Source: Lyophyllum atratum (lineage: Eukaryota > Basidiomycota > Agaricomycetes > Agaricales > Lyophyllaceae). From it: 64,000 nucleotides of DNA. The notes below the pieces were generated by a model. It was not told where the DNA came from. It made no database searches and worked only from the letters and a program-made list of their open reading frames with translations. Location of the stretch: the NCBI GenBank assembly GCA_014905825.1, contig JACGCN010000003.1, positions 2,542,001-2,606,000 of the forward strand, in the 5' to 3' direction. A program made the translations under genes and the position numbers. Below, piece after piece: positions 44,884 through 57,161 of this stretch; the stretch's first letter is position 1, and every line of letters starts with the position of its first letter.

Positions 44884-45431
44884 CTAGACCCTGTTTGTTC
44901 CCAAATTTGCCATACCGCCAGCAGTGCTAGGGCTTAGTGACTCGTGAGGTCCGTTCTTCCGCATTATCTTCCATGCCACTTTCTAACCGCTTCCTAGAAT
45001 GTCAGACCAAATGTATGCCATCTGGGTCATTGCGGAGTCCCTTGCATATTCTGGGTTCACCGCGGTGGAACAATGGACGCATTACCGGCTCTCTATCGTG
45101 TACACGACGAGAGGTTCATATCCCAGCTACGAATGTGACGTGTCAATTCAACGAAGGCCTCGGGGTTGTCGTTCTGATGAGGGTATCGTGGTGGCGTCCG
45201 TTTCGAACATGCTAGAAGAGCGTTTCGTCTTCGCACCCCATCGACAGCCTCCTGGGACCTAATAGCAGCATGGTTCGACTCCTAGCCAAGCTTGGGTCCG
45301 AATAATGACAACTTCCACCATGTGCCGCTGACCTCCTTTCACGCGCAGCCTTTCCTTCTTGACCTCTGGATAAAAGCAAGCAGGAACTCGTCGCGACACT
45401 TGAATCCAGCACACCTTTCGAAGCTTTCCTC
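44884..45431. other. Intergenic upstream of the apyrase-like gene
   Basis: No supported gene. GGATAAAAG near 45368 may be a TATA-like element for the broken apyrase gene. Confidence 0.4.
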
Positions 45432-47069
45432 ATGTCTAATTCATCTTCCTACGCAGCCATCATCGATGCGGGCTCTACTTCCTCAAGACTCTTCCTCTAC
45501 CAGTGGCAATCCGACGTCGCTCTCGGCGAGCCTATGAACCTGCGCACAGTATTCCCTTCCAACCCATCCGAGAAAAAAGCATCGGAGGCTCTCGGAGGTA
45601 AGCCCCCTCTCTCCATTCCCCGCCCGCCCTGAAGCGACTCCGACAAACCCACCCGGGCATCCAGCACCACCAAACCGACATGGACCCCTACCTCACTCCC
45701 GCACTCAAAGCCGGCCAAGCCTTCCTCTCCACCCACAGCATCCACTCCGTCCCTCTCTACCTCCTCGCCACCGGCGGAATGCGCGAGGACGTCCCCCCAG
45801 AAACGCAGTCCACCATCCTCCACGCCGCGCACAAGACCATGAGCAGCTTCCATGCGTCCTTCGACGTCGGACGCTGGGAGACGCATGCCCGCGTCATCCC
45901 CGGGCGCGTGGAGGGGCTCTACGGCTGAGTCGCCCTGAACTATGGCCGGGGGCGTCGAGGAGCAGATCAGCGGCCTCCTCGAGCTCGGCGGCGCCTCCAT
46001 GCAGATCGCGTACAAGGTCCCCACGACGCAGCGCGCGCGGGAGCGGATCTGCCTGCTCTCCGGCGAACATAGGGTGTTCTAGGACACGTGGGATGGGTTC
46101 GGGGCGAACTCGACGAAGCGGAGGATGGAGGCGGGGATTTTGGTGGAGGCTGGGGGGGAGGGGGGAGGGGGTGTTGTGGTGAACCCGTGTCTTCCCCGGG
46201 GGCAGGTTGGCTCGGCGATTGGTGGGGGGAACCGCACGAGTGTGGGGAGCGGAGACTTCGCGACGTGCCTTACGCTGGCGAAGGCCTTACTCGTGGATGG
46301 CGTGAAGAGCCGCGCCGCGATACCTTCCTACCTCGTCATCGCCTCCTTCGGGAAGCACTTCCTCGGCGTGTCCAACTACTGGTACAACTACAAGTTCTTC
46401 GCCAGATGGGGCTCGTACGACGTGGGGCGGGCGTACGACCGCACCCTGTTCACCGAGGCTGTCACCAAGTACTGCAGCAGCACTTGGGACGCCATCCCGT
46501 GGGCGACCGGCGACCCCGAGAGGACCTCCAAGTACACCGTGGATCGGTGCTGGTACACGGCGTGGATGCTCACTGTGCTGCATGACGAGCAGTACGGGTT
46601 TGGCCTGGAGATGACGCAGTACGATACGTGGAAGGGTCTGTTCCGGTTCCCAACTACGAACGACTTGGCGTCACGCTCCAGTTGGACTGTAGGGGCTGCG
46701 GCGCTCGTGGCAAGGCATGGGGAGCTGCGTCTGTGCCCCAAGGAGGAGGGAGAGGGGAAGGAGATACAAGAAGTCCCGATCGGGAAGAGCTCATTCTCGG
46801 TTGAAACCCTGCAGTCCATCCCTGTCCTACCCGCGTCCGACTACACCCTGTCACTGCCCGGTACCACCATCCCCGCTTTCCATGCTCCCTTCACCGTCTT
46901 CGTCTGTGGCATCGTCATTCTTCTCCTCGCAGTCATAGGCTACCAGCGCCGCCGCCTCCTGCACTCTCAGGTCGTCGCCACGAGGTACCCCACGGAAAAG
47001 GAGCAGGCTGGTGGTATGAGGTACACCGACGGCGGGGAAAACGTCCAAGTGTATGCAGCATCTGCTTAG
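45432..47069 (+). pseudogene. GDA1/CD39 apyrase-like gene, broken
   Basis: Nucleoside di/triphosphatase family. ATG at 45432 and the first apyrase region IDAGSTSSRLFLY are normal, and an intron follows near 45600. ACR2 reads LYLLATGGMR. ACR3, EGLYG(stop)VALNYGRG, has TGA at 45926-45928 where the family has Trp (TGG). A one-base shift near 45950 then changes the frame. ACR4 LLELGGASMQIAY follows in the new frame, and a TAG lies at 46080-46082 before DTWDGFGANSTKRR. From there the frame is open to 47069, with SYLVIASFGKHF, YWYNYKFFARWGSYDV and a C-terminal membrane segment FTVFVCGIVILLLAVIGY. The membrane tail suggests an ancestral Golgi or surface enzyme like yeast Ynd1. Three lesions make a working product unlikely. 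Confidence 0.8.
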
Positions 47070-47349
47070 ACTGCTGGGTGTGGGCGCCGTTCTCAATTCT
47101 TTCTTTCTAGGTCAGCCCTGGTGTCTAGAATGTGGATGAACTTCAATGCTTTGTTGTATTTGTGTACATCTACGGTATGATGAGTGTATCGAGCTGGTGT
47201 ATCGAGAGAGTCCAGGAAGCCTTACGTCTCCTGTTCGGCATGACCTTAATGAATGGATTATAGTGCACAAACCCAGCCGACACGAGATGAACATACAGTC
47301 GTAGCCGCCCCGCCTTCCCCCCGCATCTCCCTATCCAACCTGCTCCATG

Positions 47350-48359
47350 TCATCTAGCCGAGCGCAAAGCAGGAAGCGGGCGCTGAAAGCTCGGACTGGT
47401 AAAACTCGACGCAGAGGACGGAGACGAGCTCAGACTGCGCGTAAACGCAGCGGCGAGAGGTCCGGAGTCGGAGAAGGGCTTGCTGTAGGTGGCCCAGCAT
47501 GTTCTACACGGGCGGGAGGGGATACCGCGTTTGAAGCCCGTGCCGTGGCCTAAGATAGGATGGGATGGGATTAGTTTGGGTATAGGTGGAGGACGGCATG
47601 CGGGGGTGGGTGGATCGGGGACGTACATTTCGCACAAGTGTATCCGCGCGGATAGACGAGGAGCCGTCCGTCTTTGAGGAGGGGGTGGCCGGGGGTGGGT
47701 GTGCGTGTTGGGTATCCGTGCCTCGTCTCAGATGCCGCATGGGAGGGTCGCGACGGACTATATACGGGACCGTCATAATCAGCCTGGGTCCGGGGTTGTG
47801 GTTGGTGTTCCCAGTTCTGCACAACCGTCTCTGCGAGCTGGCGCCATACCGAACTTGGAGGACCTTGTGGTGCATGCGTCGGAGGCCGCTCGAGTTCGCG
47901 TGAGATGTGAGTCATTATCGTCTCTGCTAGGTGATGTCGCAGGGAGGGACCGTCGCGGCTCGGACCCTGGTTGGGATCGTGTGACAGTCGCGAGGCGATC
48001 GCTTCTGCCAGCTGCCGTCCCAGAGTTTGGCTCCGACTCGAGCTGTGGGGTGGTAGCGCAGTCTGAGGGCGGGCGTGGATCGTTGCGGAAGGGGGCCGCC
48101 CTTGTATACTGGCAGGAAGCACGGGGGGTTGTGATACTGTAGACGGAGGAGGAGTGTGGTGTGGACGCCAGTGTGGGTTGTAATCTAGGGTGGTTTCGCC
48201 GAGATTTGAGTTTGGACCGGGGGTGTATGGTGGAGGGAGGTCGTCATCAAATTCTAGGCTTGAAATACCGGGACGGATAGATTGCGCCTGCAGTGGATTG
48301 GCGCCAGTTGAAGGAGGCGGGACACGTGGACGGAATGGATTGAGGCTAGAGCTGGGCAT
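47350..48359 (-). CDS. Hua1-like zinc-finger protein, short form
   Basis: Two exons (48359-47627, 47549-47350), phase 1, 310 residues. An acidic PY motif EFDDDLPPPYTPGP near the N-terminus could bind WW domains of Nedd4/Rsp5-type ubiquitin ligases. A Pro/Gln/Ser-rich middle holds three copies of a helix like LRHHLAETIMTHI. The conserved core is GHPLLKDGRLLVYPRGYTCAKC then HGTGFK and PCRTCWATYSKPF, a zinc site of CxxC...CxxCW as in yeast Hua1. The intron splits the second Cys codon of the first CxxC. Paralogue of the 54963-56433 gene, with the same intron position. A link to endocytic or actin-patch biology comes from yeast only. Confidence 0.8.
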
Positions 48360-50194
48360 ACAAATCTGATCGTTGATGATAGCGACGATGGAAGCAGAGG
48401 TCCGAGTCGATACAGAAGAGGGTCAGAGAGGAGCAGGGTTCACGGCAAAAGCGAAAGGGAAAGGAAAGCTGTGTGGAGTCCATGCAGCTGTTCACGTTAC
48501 TCCTGGTCAGAACGTCATTGCATCGTTCATTGGAAGAAGATAAGATGAGATTAGATCAACTCTCACGACCTCTCTTCACCCGACCTCCGTCTCGTCCTGA
48601 GCGCTATCGCCCCACAGACCTAGTAATCTGGTGCCCATTCGCAAAGCTGACACTTGCAGCAGCTTCAACTCAACTAGGAAATAATGTGCGTAGGTCCCGT
48701 TGCCGGCGAAGACAAGGTCGTTTCGCAAACCCCGTTCTGCAGGACCTGGGCCTGAGTAGTTACTCCTTCGCCTTGCCTTTCTTCAACTCGCGGAGAACTT
48801 TAGAATGATCGTGTGGGGCAATTGGTTGTGTCCAGTGCTTCGATTCCACTACTATGGTCAACTGCGTCGCGCCTATGATCAGTACGTCTTTCTCGCTTCT
48901 CCAAGGCCTAGTCGCTCCTTGACAGTGTCACCCGTTAGTTGCGCACTCACCATGCCCTATACGCTACAGCTGGCGTATGTACGACCACTAATACCGAAGC
49001 TGCGCGCCAGGATGAGATACCAAGGCTCTATTCTCCGTTTAGGACAATGGCCTTTGCTATAGATGTTGGGTCAGTGGATGGCGTCAATCCAATATGTCAC
49101 GATGATACGACGAAAGTATGCCGCCCTTCGCCTACTCTCACACTCATCGTGCGACGTTTTTGGCTCACCAGCGGTGGACACTGCTGGCGGCCTTCCCCTG
49201 CTCTTAGCACGATGAACCGGGAACGCAGACTCTTTCCACGACCATGCGAGACCGAGAACAAGCTCTGTTGTCATTGAGGTCGCGCTGCTCCACCCATACC
49301 TCCTCCTCTACCTGCTCCATCCACACTTTCCCTACCTCCCGGCAGGTACAAAACCCAAGCCACCTCGGCGCCAGGAGCTACTCGCTCCCCAAATCTTCCG
49401 TCAGTTGTTATCTGTGCGTACCTCAGCCGATCTTACATGTGCCGTAGATTACATGTCGTGGATTCTGGGGTGGCTCTTCGATGCGCCAGCGTCGGAGCCG
49501 CCGTTCAGCGTCTATAGTATGATTCCTGCTAGGAAACAATTGTGATTGGATTCCAGCGGTGGCTCTTGCATACCTATCAACCAGGTACATTTTTCTGGAT
49601 TCTCTGAGCAGCAGTTACTCATTAGAGATTCTTCCTGGTTAGAGCTTCCGTCGCCGTCTTTTCTGAAGGCGGGTCATCCCACGTCTTCGAAAGCGACGCA
49701 CTCGTGCCCTCGGAGCAAGCATTCATTTCGTGAGACGTCACACCGAGGATCGTTGGGGAGGTGGGTTAGTTTGGTGTGTCAGGCTCAGCTACGGAGAGAT
49801 GGCCTATCATGATACATAAAGGTACGTACGTAACCTTTCGTCTGTCCTCCTATCCCCCATTTGACGTTGGGAGAATGTACAACAGCTCATTCGCACCTTA
49901 CCCCAAGCCGTAAATATCGTTGGCGCAAGGTCCTCGAACGAAACGCCATTCGGGGCGTTGACCAACACAGTACACACTGGAGGCCGAAAACCAACCTAAC
50001 GCCTCCCCCCCCGCCCCTTATCCTAGCCCCGCGCACCCTAGCCCGACCAGAGCTAAAGTGGACGCGACGGACACTCCCGAGTTGGTGGAACTGAGGTCTC
50101 TGTCCATGAGCATTATGTGACGGCGACTCGTCGTGTCTTAGATCCGACCAAGGTCCGACGGATCACATATATGATACTGGTTCATGTTGACTCC
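48360..50194. other. Intergenic, nothing recognised
   Basis: About 1.8 kb. Short open frames without motifs. CATCGTTCATTGGAAGAAG near 48520 resembles the region upstream of kinase-like gene 2 (near 51593), possibly a remnant of its promoter. Confidence 0.4.
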
Positions 50195-50203
50195 TATTTA
50201 TAG
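50195..50203 (+). promoter_or_regulatory. TATA-like element of kinase-like gene 1
   Basis: TATTTATAG about 95 bp before the ATG at 50297. Confidence 0.45.
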
Positions 50204-50296
50204 AACACGAGGTTAAAGCATTGCCAAATCTCGTTACAGTCGCCTTGCGTAACCGAACATCCCGATTCTGATTCCCACACTGCACCCCTCATTCTA

Positions 50297-51362
50297 ATGA
50301 CACTGAAAATTTCTTTTTCGTCGCCTTTTTCCCTTCCTTGCGGATGCAAGCCTGACGATCCTGGGTTCCCGAGTCTTAAATCATCATTATCGCAGGCTAG
50401 TCTTCACGCCACAGCTGGCGTGCTCCTGCATCACAACGACGACTCCACCGTCTATGCCGCGTCTCTGGAACATCATCAATCTCCCGTGGTACTGAAGCTG
50501 GCGCTTGGCCTACAAGCTCTTGAGGACCTCACTCAAGAGGCAAACCACTATGCCAAATTGACAGCTGTCCAAGGCACTATTATTCCTAGGTTCTACGGAT
50601 TTTATGAGGGGAGATGCGCCTCACACAGTAGGAGGAGAGTAGGATGCCTTGTTCTTGAATATTGTGGCGAGCCGGTTGTCGGAAAATTCAAGGACTTACC
50701 GCTGAATGAACGGTAAAGTAAATCCAGAGCAATAAAGGCGCAAATCTGATTCCTCGCCTGGCTCTCGTCTCATTAGAGTGAAGATCTTGAACGTTCTGGC
50801 GCGTTTGCATACTCACGGAATGGATCACGGCGACTTTGCCGAGCGTAACGTCGTCACGCAGAATGGAGAGTATCGCCTCATCGACTTCACTTACCTGGAT
50901 AAGAAGCATGAATGCTTCTTCGACGGCGATTGGATGGCTGGTGCACATATCAAGGATGTCGGGAGCATGGGATGCGGCATGCTGAAACGCGCAGCGTACT
51001 ACATGGAGATATGGGACAATCGTGCGTCATCCTCTACCCGGCATATTGAGCCAGCATTCTGCTTATATTAATAACGTGCTTTCATAGCCCTCGCTACTCC
51101 TGAGCCTCTAGCCATAATCGATGGGCAGAGGTTCCCCGGCGAGCATTTTCCACCCCAGGCAATCATCGACCAACTCGTGGTGGAAGAGTACATGCTCGAG
51201 TTCTTCAATATGGACAAGCTCCAGGCGTGGTTGCAGGACGTGAGGCGGTGCATGAATGCACACCCTGATATGTCTGAACGCGAAATAATCGAGTTCGGGA
51301 GGGCGAAGGAGGGCGAACTTGGAATGGCGAAGAGTTGGGAAGAAGCAGCTGCAGATCTATAG
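50297..51362 (+). CDS. Kinase-like protein 1
   Basis: Three exons (50297-50712, 50777-51021, 51088-51362) give 311 residues. Protein-kinase-like fold landmarks: a beta3 Lys candidate in VVLKLALG (Lys67), an alphaC Glu candidate in TQEANHYAK, hinge-like CLVLEYCGEPV, catalytic loop HGDFAERNVV (Asp158, Asn163) and metal site LIDFTYL (Asp175). HGD...N with IDF is closer to the small-molecule and RIO-type kinase branch than to Ser/Thr kinases, and no activation segment or APE motif is seen. The substrate is unknown. Tandem paralogue of the next gene, with intron positions conserved. Confidence 0.85.
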
Positions 51363-51730
51363 ACGGCTCGTCAGTATCGAGGATGGTCACTGCGGAATCA
51401 CCTTACGGATGGACTCCACACAGCACGTAGTACGTCTTCCATTCCGCATGCAAAAAAATATACCGAGTCCGGAGGTAGACAGGATACGATACATAATGTG
51501 CCAGCCATGTCCATGTACAGTAATGTAGTAATCTCCTGAGATCGTAGCTTTCCACCCCCGTCACAGTTCGTCTTCAACATGCTATCGATCACATCGTTCA
51601 TCGGATGAAGATAAGACTCGTGTGATCAATCGTTAGATCGACTCTCTCGACACCGACCAACTACAACATTGCACATCTCACTACGATTACCTTGCCTAAG
51701 CTACCATCTCACACTGCACTCCTTATTGTG

Positions 51731-52826
51731 ATGACACTGGATATCTCTTTCTCGTCGCCTTTTGCTTTTCCTTGCGAATGCGAGACTGACGACCCCGGAT
51801 GCCTGACTCTCACGTCATCATCATCATCCGAGCCGTTCCCCAGTCTTCACGCCACAACTAGCGTACTCCTGCATGACAACCACCACTCCACTATCTACGC
51901 AGCTACATTAGAACATGACCAATCTCCCGTGGTACTGAAGCTAGCGCAGGGCTCGCAATCTTTCGAGGACCTCAAGAAAGAGGCAGACCACTACGCGAGC
52001 GCATTGAAAGATGTCCAAGGCACTGCTGTTCCTCGATTCTACGGATTCTATGAGTGGAGATGCGTCACACATAGTAGGAGGAGGCTAGGATGTCTTGTTC
52101 TTGAGTATTGCGGCGAGCCTGTTGTTGGAAAGTTCAAGGACTTACCGATGAATGAACGGTAAACTGACTCCACATTTCCTGTAAAGGTGCAATTCTAATT
52201 ACTCCCCTGGCTGCATATTTTATCAGACTGGATATCTTAGACGTTTTGGCGGATCTGCATGCGCACGGCATGCATCACAGCGACTTTTCCGAGCTTAACG
52301 TCGTCACACAGAATGGAGAGTATCGCCTCATCGACTTCACTTACCTGGAGAAGAAGCATAAATGCTTCTTCGACAACCAGTGGAAGGCTGGCGCACATGT
52401 TAAGGATGTCGGGAGCATGGGATGCGGCATGCTGAAAGACGCAGCGTACCACATGAACATATGGGACAATCGTGCGTCCCTTATTCGGCATATTTCGGCA
52501 TTCCGCTTAAAACCTCCTTCATAGCCCTCGCCAATCCCGAGCCTCCAGTCGAGATCGGTGGGCAGACGTGGCCCGGCGAACATTTCCCACCCCAGGTGAT
52601 CATCGACCAACTGGTGGTGGAGGAGTATATGAATGAGTTCTTCAATGAGAACAAGCTCCGGGGGTGGTTGCACGACGTGAGGCGGTACATGGATGCAAAC
52701 CCTGATCTGTCTGATAGCGAGATCGTCGAGTTCGGAAGAGCCAAGGAGGGTGAAATTGGAATGGCGAAGAATTGGGAGGAGTCGGAGTACATGGTTCGGA
52801 AGCGACAGGCAGCTGCAAATCTATAG
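51731..52826 (+). CDS. Kinase-like protein 2
   Basis: Three exons (51731-52158, 52227-52471, 52525-52826) give 324 residues. Same landmarks as gene 1: VVLKLAQG, EADHYAS, CLVLEYCGEPVVGKFKDLP, and LIDFTYL. The catalytic loop reads HHSDFSELNVV, so the Gly of HGD is Ser while Asp and Asn stay. The C-terminal part FPPQVIIDQLVVEEYMNEFF is shared too. Exon 2 is 245 nt in both copies. The duplication is clear but not fresh, given many silent and replacement changes. Confidence 0.85.
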
Positions 52827-53151
52827 ACGGCTAGTGCAGTATCGAGGATGGTCACTACAGAACCACCTTACCATGGACTCCGCAAAGCATGTACTCGGAG
52901 TAGGCCTTGTGTTCCCCATAAAAGAAATATATCAAGTGCGGAGGCAAGTAGGATACGACGCATGATGATACTCTACATCTGACATGCTGGACCGTTCACC
53001 ATGATACTGAAGTACGTTTCCTACTCACCGCCCGGACAAATCCATACATCAAAACGAGCTAATGTCAGCCAATGTCATATCCTCGTGCGATTTCACCGAA
53101 ACCCACCACCTCACCGGCATCGACATCCCCACGTTCCTTCGGTCGGCGAAA

Positions 53152-54297
53152 TCATACCAACGGCATAATTGTTACGAAGGAAGGAACACGAGTTGGCCAG
53201 TGAAGCTCTACTTTCAGCTGCCCCCTTTCCACCAACCTCGGGAACATCTTGTTGAAAAGCTCTCGAATAGCTTCTATGGGATATGAGTCCGCCATTGAAA
53301 GTGTGATGATCACCGTTGTACGTTTCGCGCCAGGCGGCCAATCTTCTGTCAGGTGCCGATCGATACGGGCCCATACAGCTGGGTATCGGCGGTCACTCAT
53401 GAGAGTTCCGACGTCGGTGGTGATGGTGAACTCTACGAGGTTATTGATGTTTGGTAATCGTAGGAGAACGACCCCTACAAGGTGGATGGTGATGCCACCC
53501 TGGAGGTGGTTGGATTTGAAGAGACTCCTCAAGGTACGGAGGTTTGGGAGGTTAAGGCCCTTCGCCACGGCTGAATCACGACGTCGGAGCAGTGTCAGTT
53601 GATGGGAGGAGGTGGTACTAGGTGCATCTGTGACACGCACATTCGGTGTTGGACTCAATGGCTTCGAAGTATGGGAGTTTACAGCTAAGGGAGTTGAGCC
53701 GTTCGGCGAATTCGTCGTCCTCCAAGATACGGGCAATGGTGTGGAAGAATAAGAGGGCGGAGGGTTATGGGAACCAGTAGCAAAGAGGACATCCCATACG
53801 TCAAGCATCGTAAGCTGTGAGCATGAACATACGACGCCAATGGGGAAGCCGGATATCATGTAGATGCTGAGAACCGCTACAGTGGGCCGCCGAATGATGT
53901 CGCATAGATCACTCTTGACTGCTTCTGGGATGTACGCCCAGTTGTCGCGCCACCCAAGATGACGGCCGCCGGTCACTGTGACATGGTGCAAGCGGGGCAA
54001 GTCAGGGAGCCCCGGGGGAGTCGATTCAGAGAGTGTGTCCGTGTCGATGATAAAGCATATAGATTCCACGAATCTGCACATGCGGGGACTCGCGTGTAGG
54101 ATCTCGCATATGGATGTGTACTGAGATGCAATGGCCGGATCGACAAGGAGATATCGAAACAGGTGCTTCTGTGCGGGGTCGCGGAATGATTGGGATACGA
54201 GACTGCATGATTGGAAGGCGTGCTTTTTGGATCTGGTGGGGCCATCAATCTCCTGGATGATTTTGTCCACGATCTCTTGAGGGAAGGTAGAGGGCAT
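53152..54297 (-). CDS. F-box-like protein 3
   Basis: Single exon of 381 residues from ATG at 54297 (MPSTFPQEIVDKIIQEIDGP). The N-terminal F-box-like pattern is followed by FQSCSLVSQSFRDPAQKHLF. Then come regions such as LHASPRMCRFVESICFIID and LPNLRTLRSLFK, with a Ser/Pro/Thr-rich insertion in the middle. It differs from the 37-40 kb pair in having no intron and little sequence match beyond the F-box, so it belongs to another subgroup. Likely Skp1-binding; target unknown. Confidence 0.8.
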   Translation of the reverse strand: MPSTFPQEIVDKIIQEIDGPTRSKKHAFQSCSLVSQSFRDPAQKHLFRYLLVDPAIASQYTSICEILHASPRMCRFVESICFIIDTDTLSESTPPGLPDLPRLHHVTVTGGRHLGWRDNWAYIPEAVKSDLCDIIRRPTVAVLSIYMISGFPIGVVCSCSQLTMLDVWDVLFATGSHNPPPSYSSTPLPVSWRTTNSPNGSTPLAVNSHTSKPLSPTPNVRVTDAPSTTSSHQLTLLRRRDSAVAKGLNLPNLRTLRSLFKSNHLQGGITIHLVGVVLLRLPNINNLVEFTITTDVGTLMSDRRYPAVWARIDRHLTEDWPPGAKRTTVIITLSMADSYPIEAIRELFNKMFPRLVERGQLKVELHWPTRVPSFVTIMPLV

Positions 54298-54962
54298 CGT
54301 GCTCGGAATGTGCGATACGTGGAAGTTCTGCACAGTGCATGTTAGGACTTGTCGACTCTGAACAACCCAAGCACTATCTGATCTGCATTATCTTATCGAG
54401 ATTATTACCGACAATCGAGAGCCTGAGTGCCATACACAAAATAACTCAAACAATGCCCTTTTCTCCGTGTGTCTGCGGGTGATCGTCAACTCGAGAGGCA
54501 GGAAGCAGCGGAAAACTCTTTTTCGCTTTCATGTCAAGGCCGGGACACGTTTGCTGACCTTCCACTCATGTTTACTCTTCCAGTGCGAATTGCCATACCA
54601 CCTCGGCTGCCTTATGCCCCCAATCAGCGCCATGGTCACCGGCGGATGTTTCTGCGTCGCCCGCGCCTGAGCGCTCGTGACCCCGATCGGGTGGTACCCC
54701 CAAAGGAAGGCCAAGTTGCACGAGACGAAGGAGGCGATGCCTGCGCACCTTCTAAAGGCCACGACGGGAGAGGAAGGAGGAGGAGGGCGAGGGCGAGACG
54801 GAAGATGCGGTGGAGACGTGGGGGTGACTCTGGTAAAGCCAGGAACCAACTTGTTCGGGCCGCAATTAGTGCTTGTTTGGAACCCACGCTATCGCCATCA
54901 CCGATCACAGATCGTCATGCACTGCTTGGTCCAGAAGACCGTGCTCATTGCCATCCTCGACG

Positions 54963-56433
54963 ATGGCGACACCTACAACCTCCGGACGCAACCCATTTCG
55001 CTCACCAGCCGCTACACCCAATACCACCGGTGCACCCTCCTCTGCTTCTTCCTCCAGTGCGACTCACCCTGCTCGCCCAAACGATTCCGCAGTTGCGAAT
55101 CTCGCTCATTCGGATGAGCCCACCGGCCTCGATGAAGACCTTCCTCCAGCCTACACGCCCAGCCCGGACGTCCACCACGGCGAAAGCACCGTAGAACAGG
55201 GTCCACGGCGCCCATTTCAACCCGCCCCACCACCACCCCCGGCCCAACCGCAGCCCATACCATGGCAGCCCCCACCCCAGGTCCCAGCGATACACGTCGA
55301 GCCTCCGCTACCATTCCATACCCAAGGACCTCCTTCGCTCCTGCGGCAGCTCGTGGACACTATTACGACGCAGCTGACAGGGCCGGGACCTACGTATGGT
55401 CGACCGGGTGTGTCGCCGCAGCAGACTGGGAGCTCGAGTTGGTCAGGGTTTCCCGGACAGCAGCAGCAGCAGCACCTCCAGCCAAACTATGCAAGCTACG
55501 GAGCGGGTCCCTCTACCCCGGATTCGCATTCGCCGGGGCCCCCTCCCCTCCCACCACGACGAGCCTCCAACCCCGCCTCTCCCGCCTCTCCCACCTCTCC
55601 CGCCTCAGACTTTGCGCGCGACTTCTACGCCGCAGGGACGGGAGATTCGAATTCCCAGCCCAACGCAGGTTCCTCGGGGTACACCCCTCCCCCCGGTCCT
55701 CCGCCAACTACACCTCCAAACTCAGGACACGCCCCTTCCTCCGCTCGTCCTCCTCCTGCACCAACCCCCCCATCGGACGACGGGCGTCCGACCAAGTCGC
55801 CCACGCCGGGCCGGCCGTTACTGAAGGACGGGAAGCTGCTCGTCTATCCAAAGGGGTTCACGTGTCCCAAATGTATGCGTTCCCTCTTTCCTTTCTTTTC
55901 TTTCGTTCCCCGGGTGCCTGCTGACGCCCCTCGCGCTCGTAGGCCACAACATCGGCTTCAAACACGCGGATCCCTCGCACCCGTGTAGGAAATGCTGGTC
56001 TAAGTACAGCAAACCCTTTTCCGGCCCTCTGGCGTACTCCTTCTCCTCCCCCGCCTCGCCTTCTTCCACCACGACCACGACGTTCCAGCGCCCCCTCCCC
56101 GCGTTCCGTTCGCCACGGCAGGCTGCACCGCCTCCCCCTCCTTCTCCTCCGCGACATCCACAACAGCACCCACCCCACCAGCCCGCGTACCACATCCCAT
56201 CACCCCCAAATCCGATCCCGCACCAGCCCTACGCAGCACCACCCCACCAGCAAATCCGCACGCTATCACCCTACGCGGCCCCGCCCCCCGACGCCATCGT
56301 CTACCCCGCGGGCGATCCGAGGCTGGGCGGAAGGATGTGCTGGAATTGTGGGGGGAGGGGGAGTGTTAGTCTGTTTATGTTTGATTCGATGCGGTGTGAG
56401 GGGTGTGCGGGGTTGGGGAGGGTGTTCTCTTGA
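54963..56433 (+). CDS. Hua1-like zinc-finger protein, long form
   Basis: Two exons (54963-55872, 55943-56433), phase 1, 466 residues. The ATG at 54963 is chosen because MATPTTSGRNPFR aligns with the start of the 47-48 kb paralogue; the open frame continues upstream without similarity. PY motif DEDLPPAYTPSPD, a long Pro/Gln/Ser-rich linker (QQQQQHLQP, PPPLPPRR with SH3-binding character), then RPLLKDGKLLVYPKGFTCPKC, HNIGFK and PCRKCWSKYSKPF. Unlike the short form it ends with CWNCGGRGSVS...RCEGCAGLGRVF, a second CxxC pair resembling a DnaJ-type zinc module. Likely a cytosolic adaptor that may meet WW and SH3 proteins; inferred from yeast Hua1. Confidence 0.82.
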
Positions 56434-57161
56434 GTGCGTGGGGGGGAGGTGATATTTGTGTGTGTATTACCGTACTGTATTTTACTCGCTGATTGGTTTA
56501 TTAGGATATATTTTGTAGCTTCCAAGGCACGGTCGAGGTTGGCTTTTCTGTATACACGATACTTGAACGAAATGATGCGCATACGTCGAAGGCGGGATTC
56601 GAGATAGGATAAGTACTTGACGCCGCGTGACAATTCGGAATCGGTATCCGAGGCGGCGGTATCTTCTGCTGACGAGAGCAGCGGCGAGCGAACCTCCCCT
56701 CTCATTTCGTGGGTGCTTGGAAGTTCCTGGGACCGTTACATGTTAAAATTTGCGCTTCATGGTATTGTTTTGTTTTTTTTCCCTTTTTTGATCGTCTTTC
56801 TGATATATCATGTACTCTAGAGAGAATTTACCTCTGACCCGGCAGGCTGTGCCGATTAGCAAACGCAGTAGGATCGAGGATAGGTCTTGGCCAAGGAAAC
56901 TCTCGCGATTCATTGGCGTTTAGGGCCACCAATGGAGATAAGCGGCAAGATGTCGACGCCTTAGGGAAGGGAATGAATTACATTACACACACCAGGACCC
57001 TAACCACCGCAACCATCTGCCAATCCTGACTCTCCATGACAGATTTCTCATCGCCTTCAATGCGTTTATGAAGCGGCCAAGTGTCGAACCGACCATTAAT
57101 CTGGAACCCACACCCACACCCACCATCTAACCCGCCCAACCCCGACTGTAACTCGTCCTCC
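56434..57161. other. Intergenic, nothing recognised
   Basis: About 730 bp between two plus-strand genes. No clear TATA box; a few AT-rich runs near 56760. Confidence 0.5.

Noticed and set aside
48500..48620. Additional kinase-like gene copy
   Set aside because: Only a short stretch resembling the upstream region of kinase-like gene 2; no coding similarity follows.
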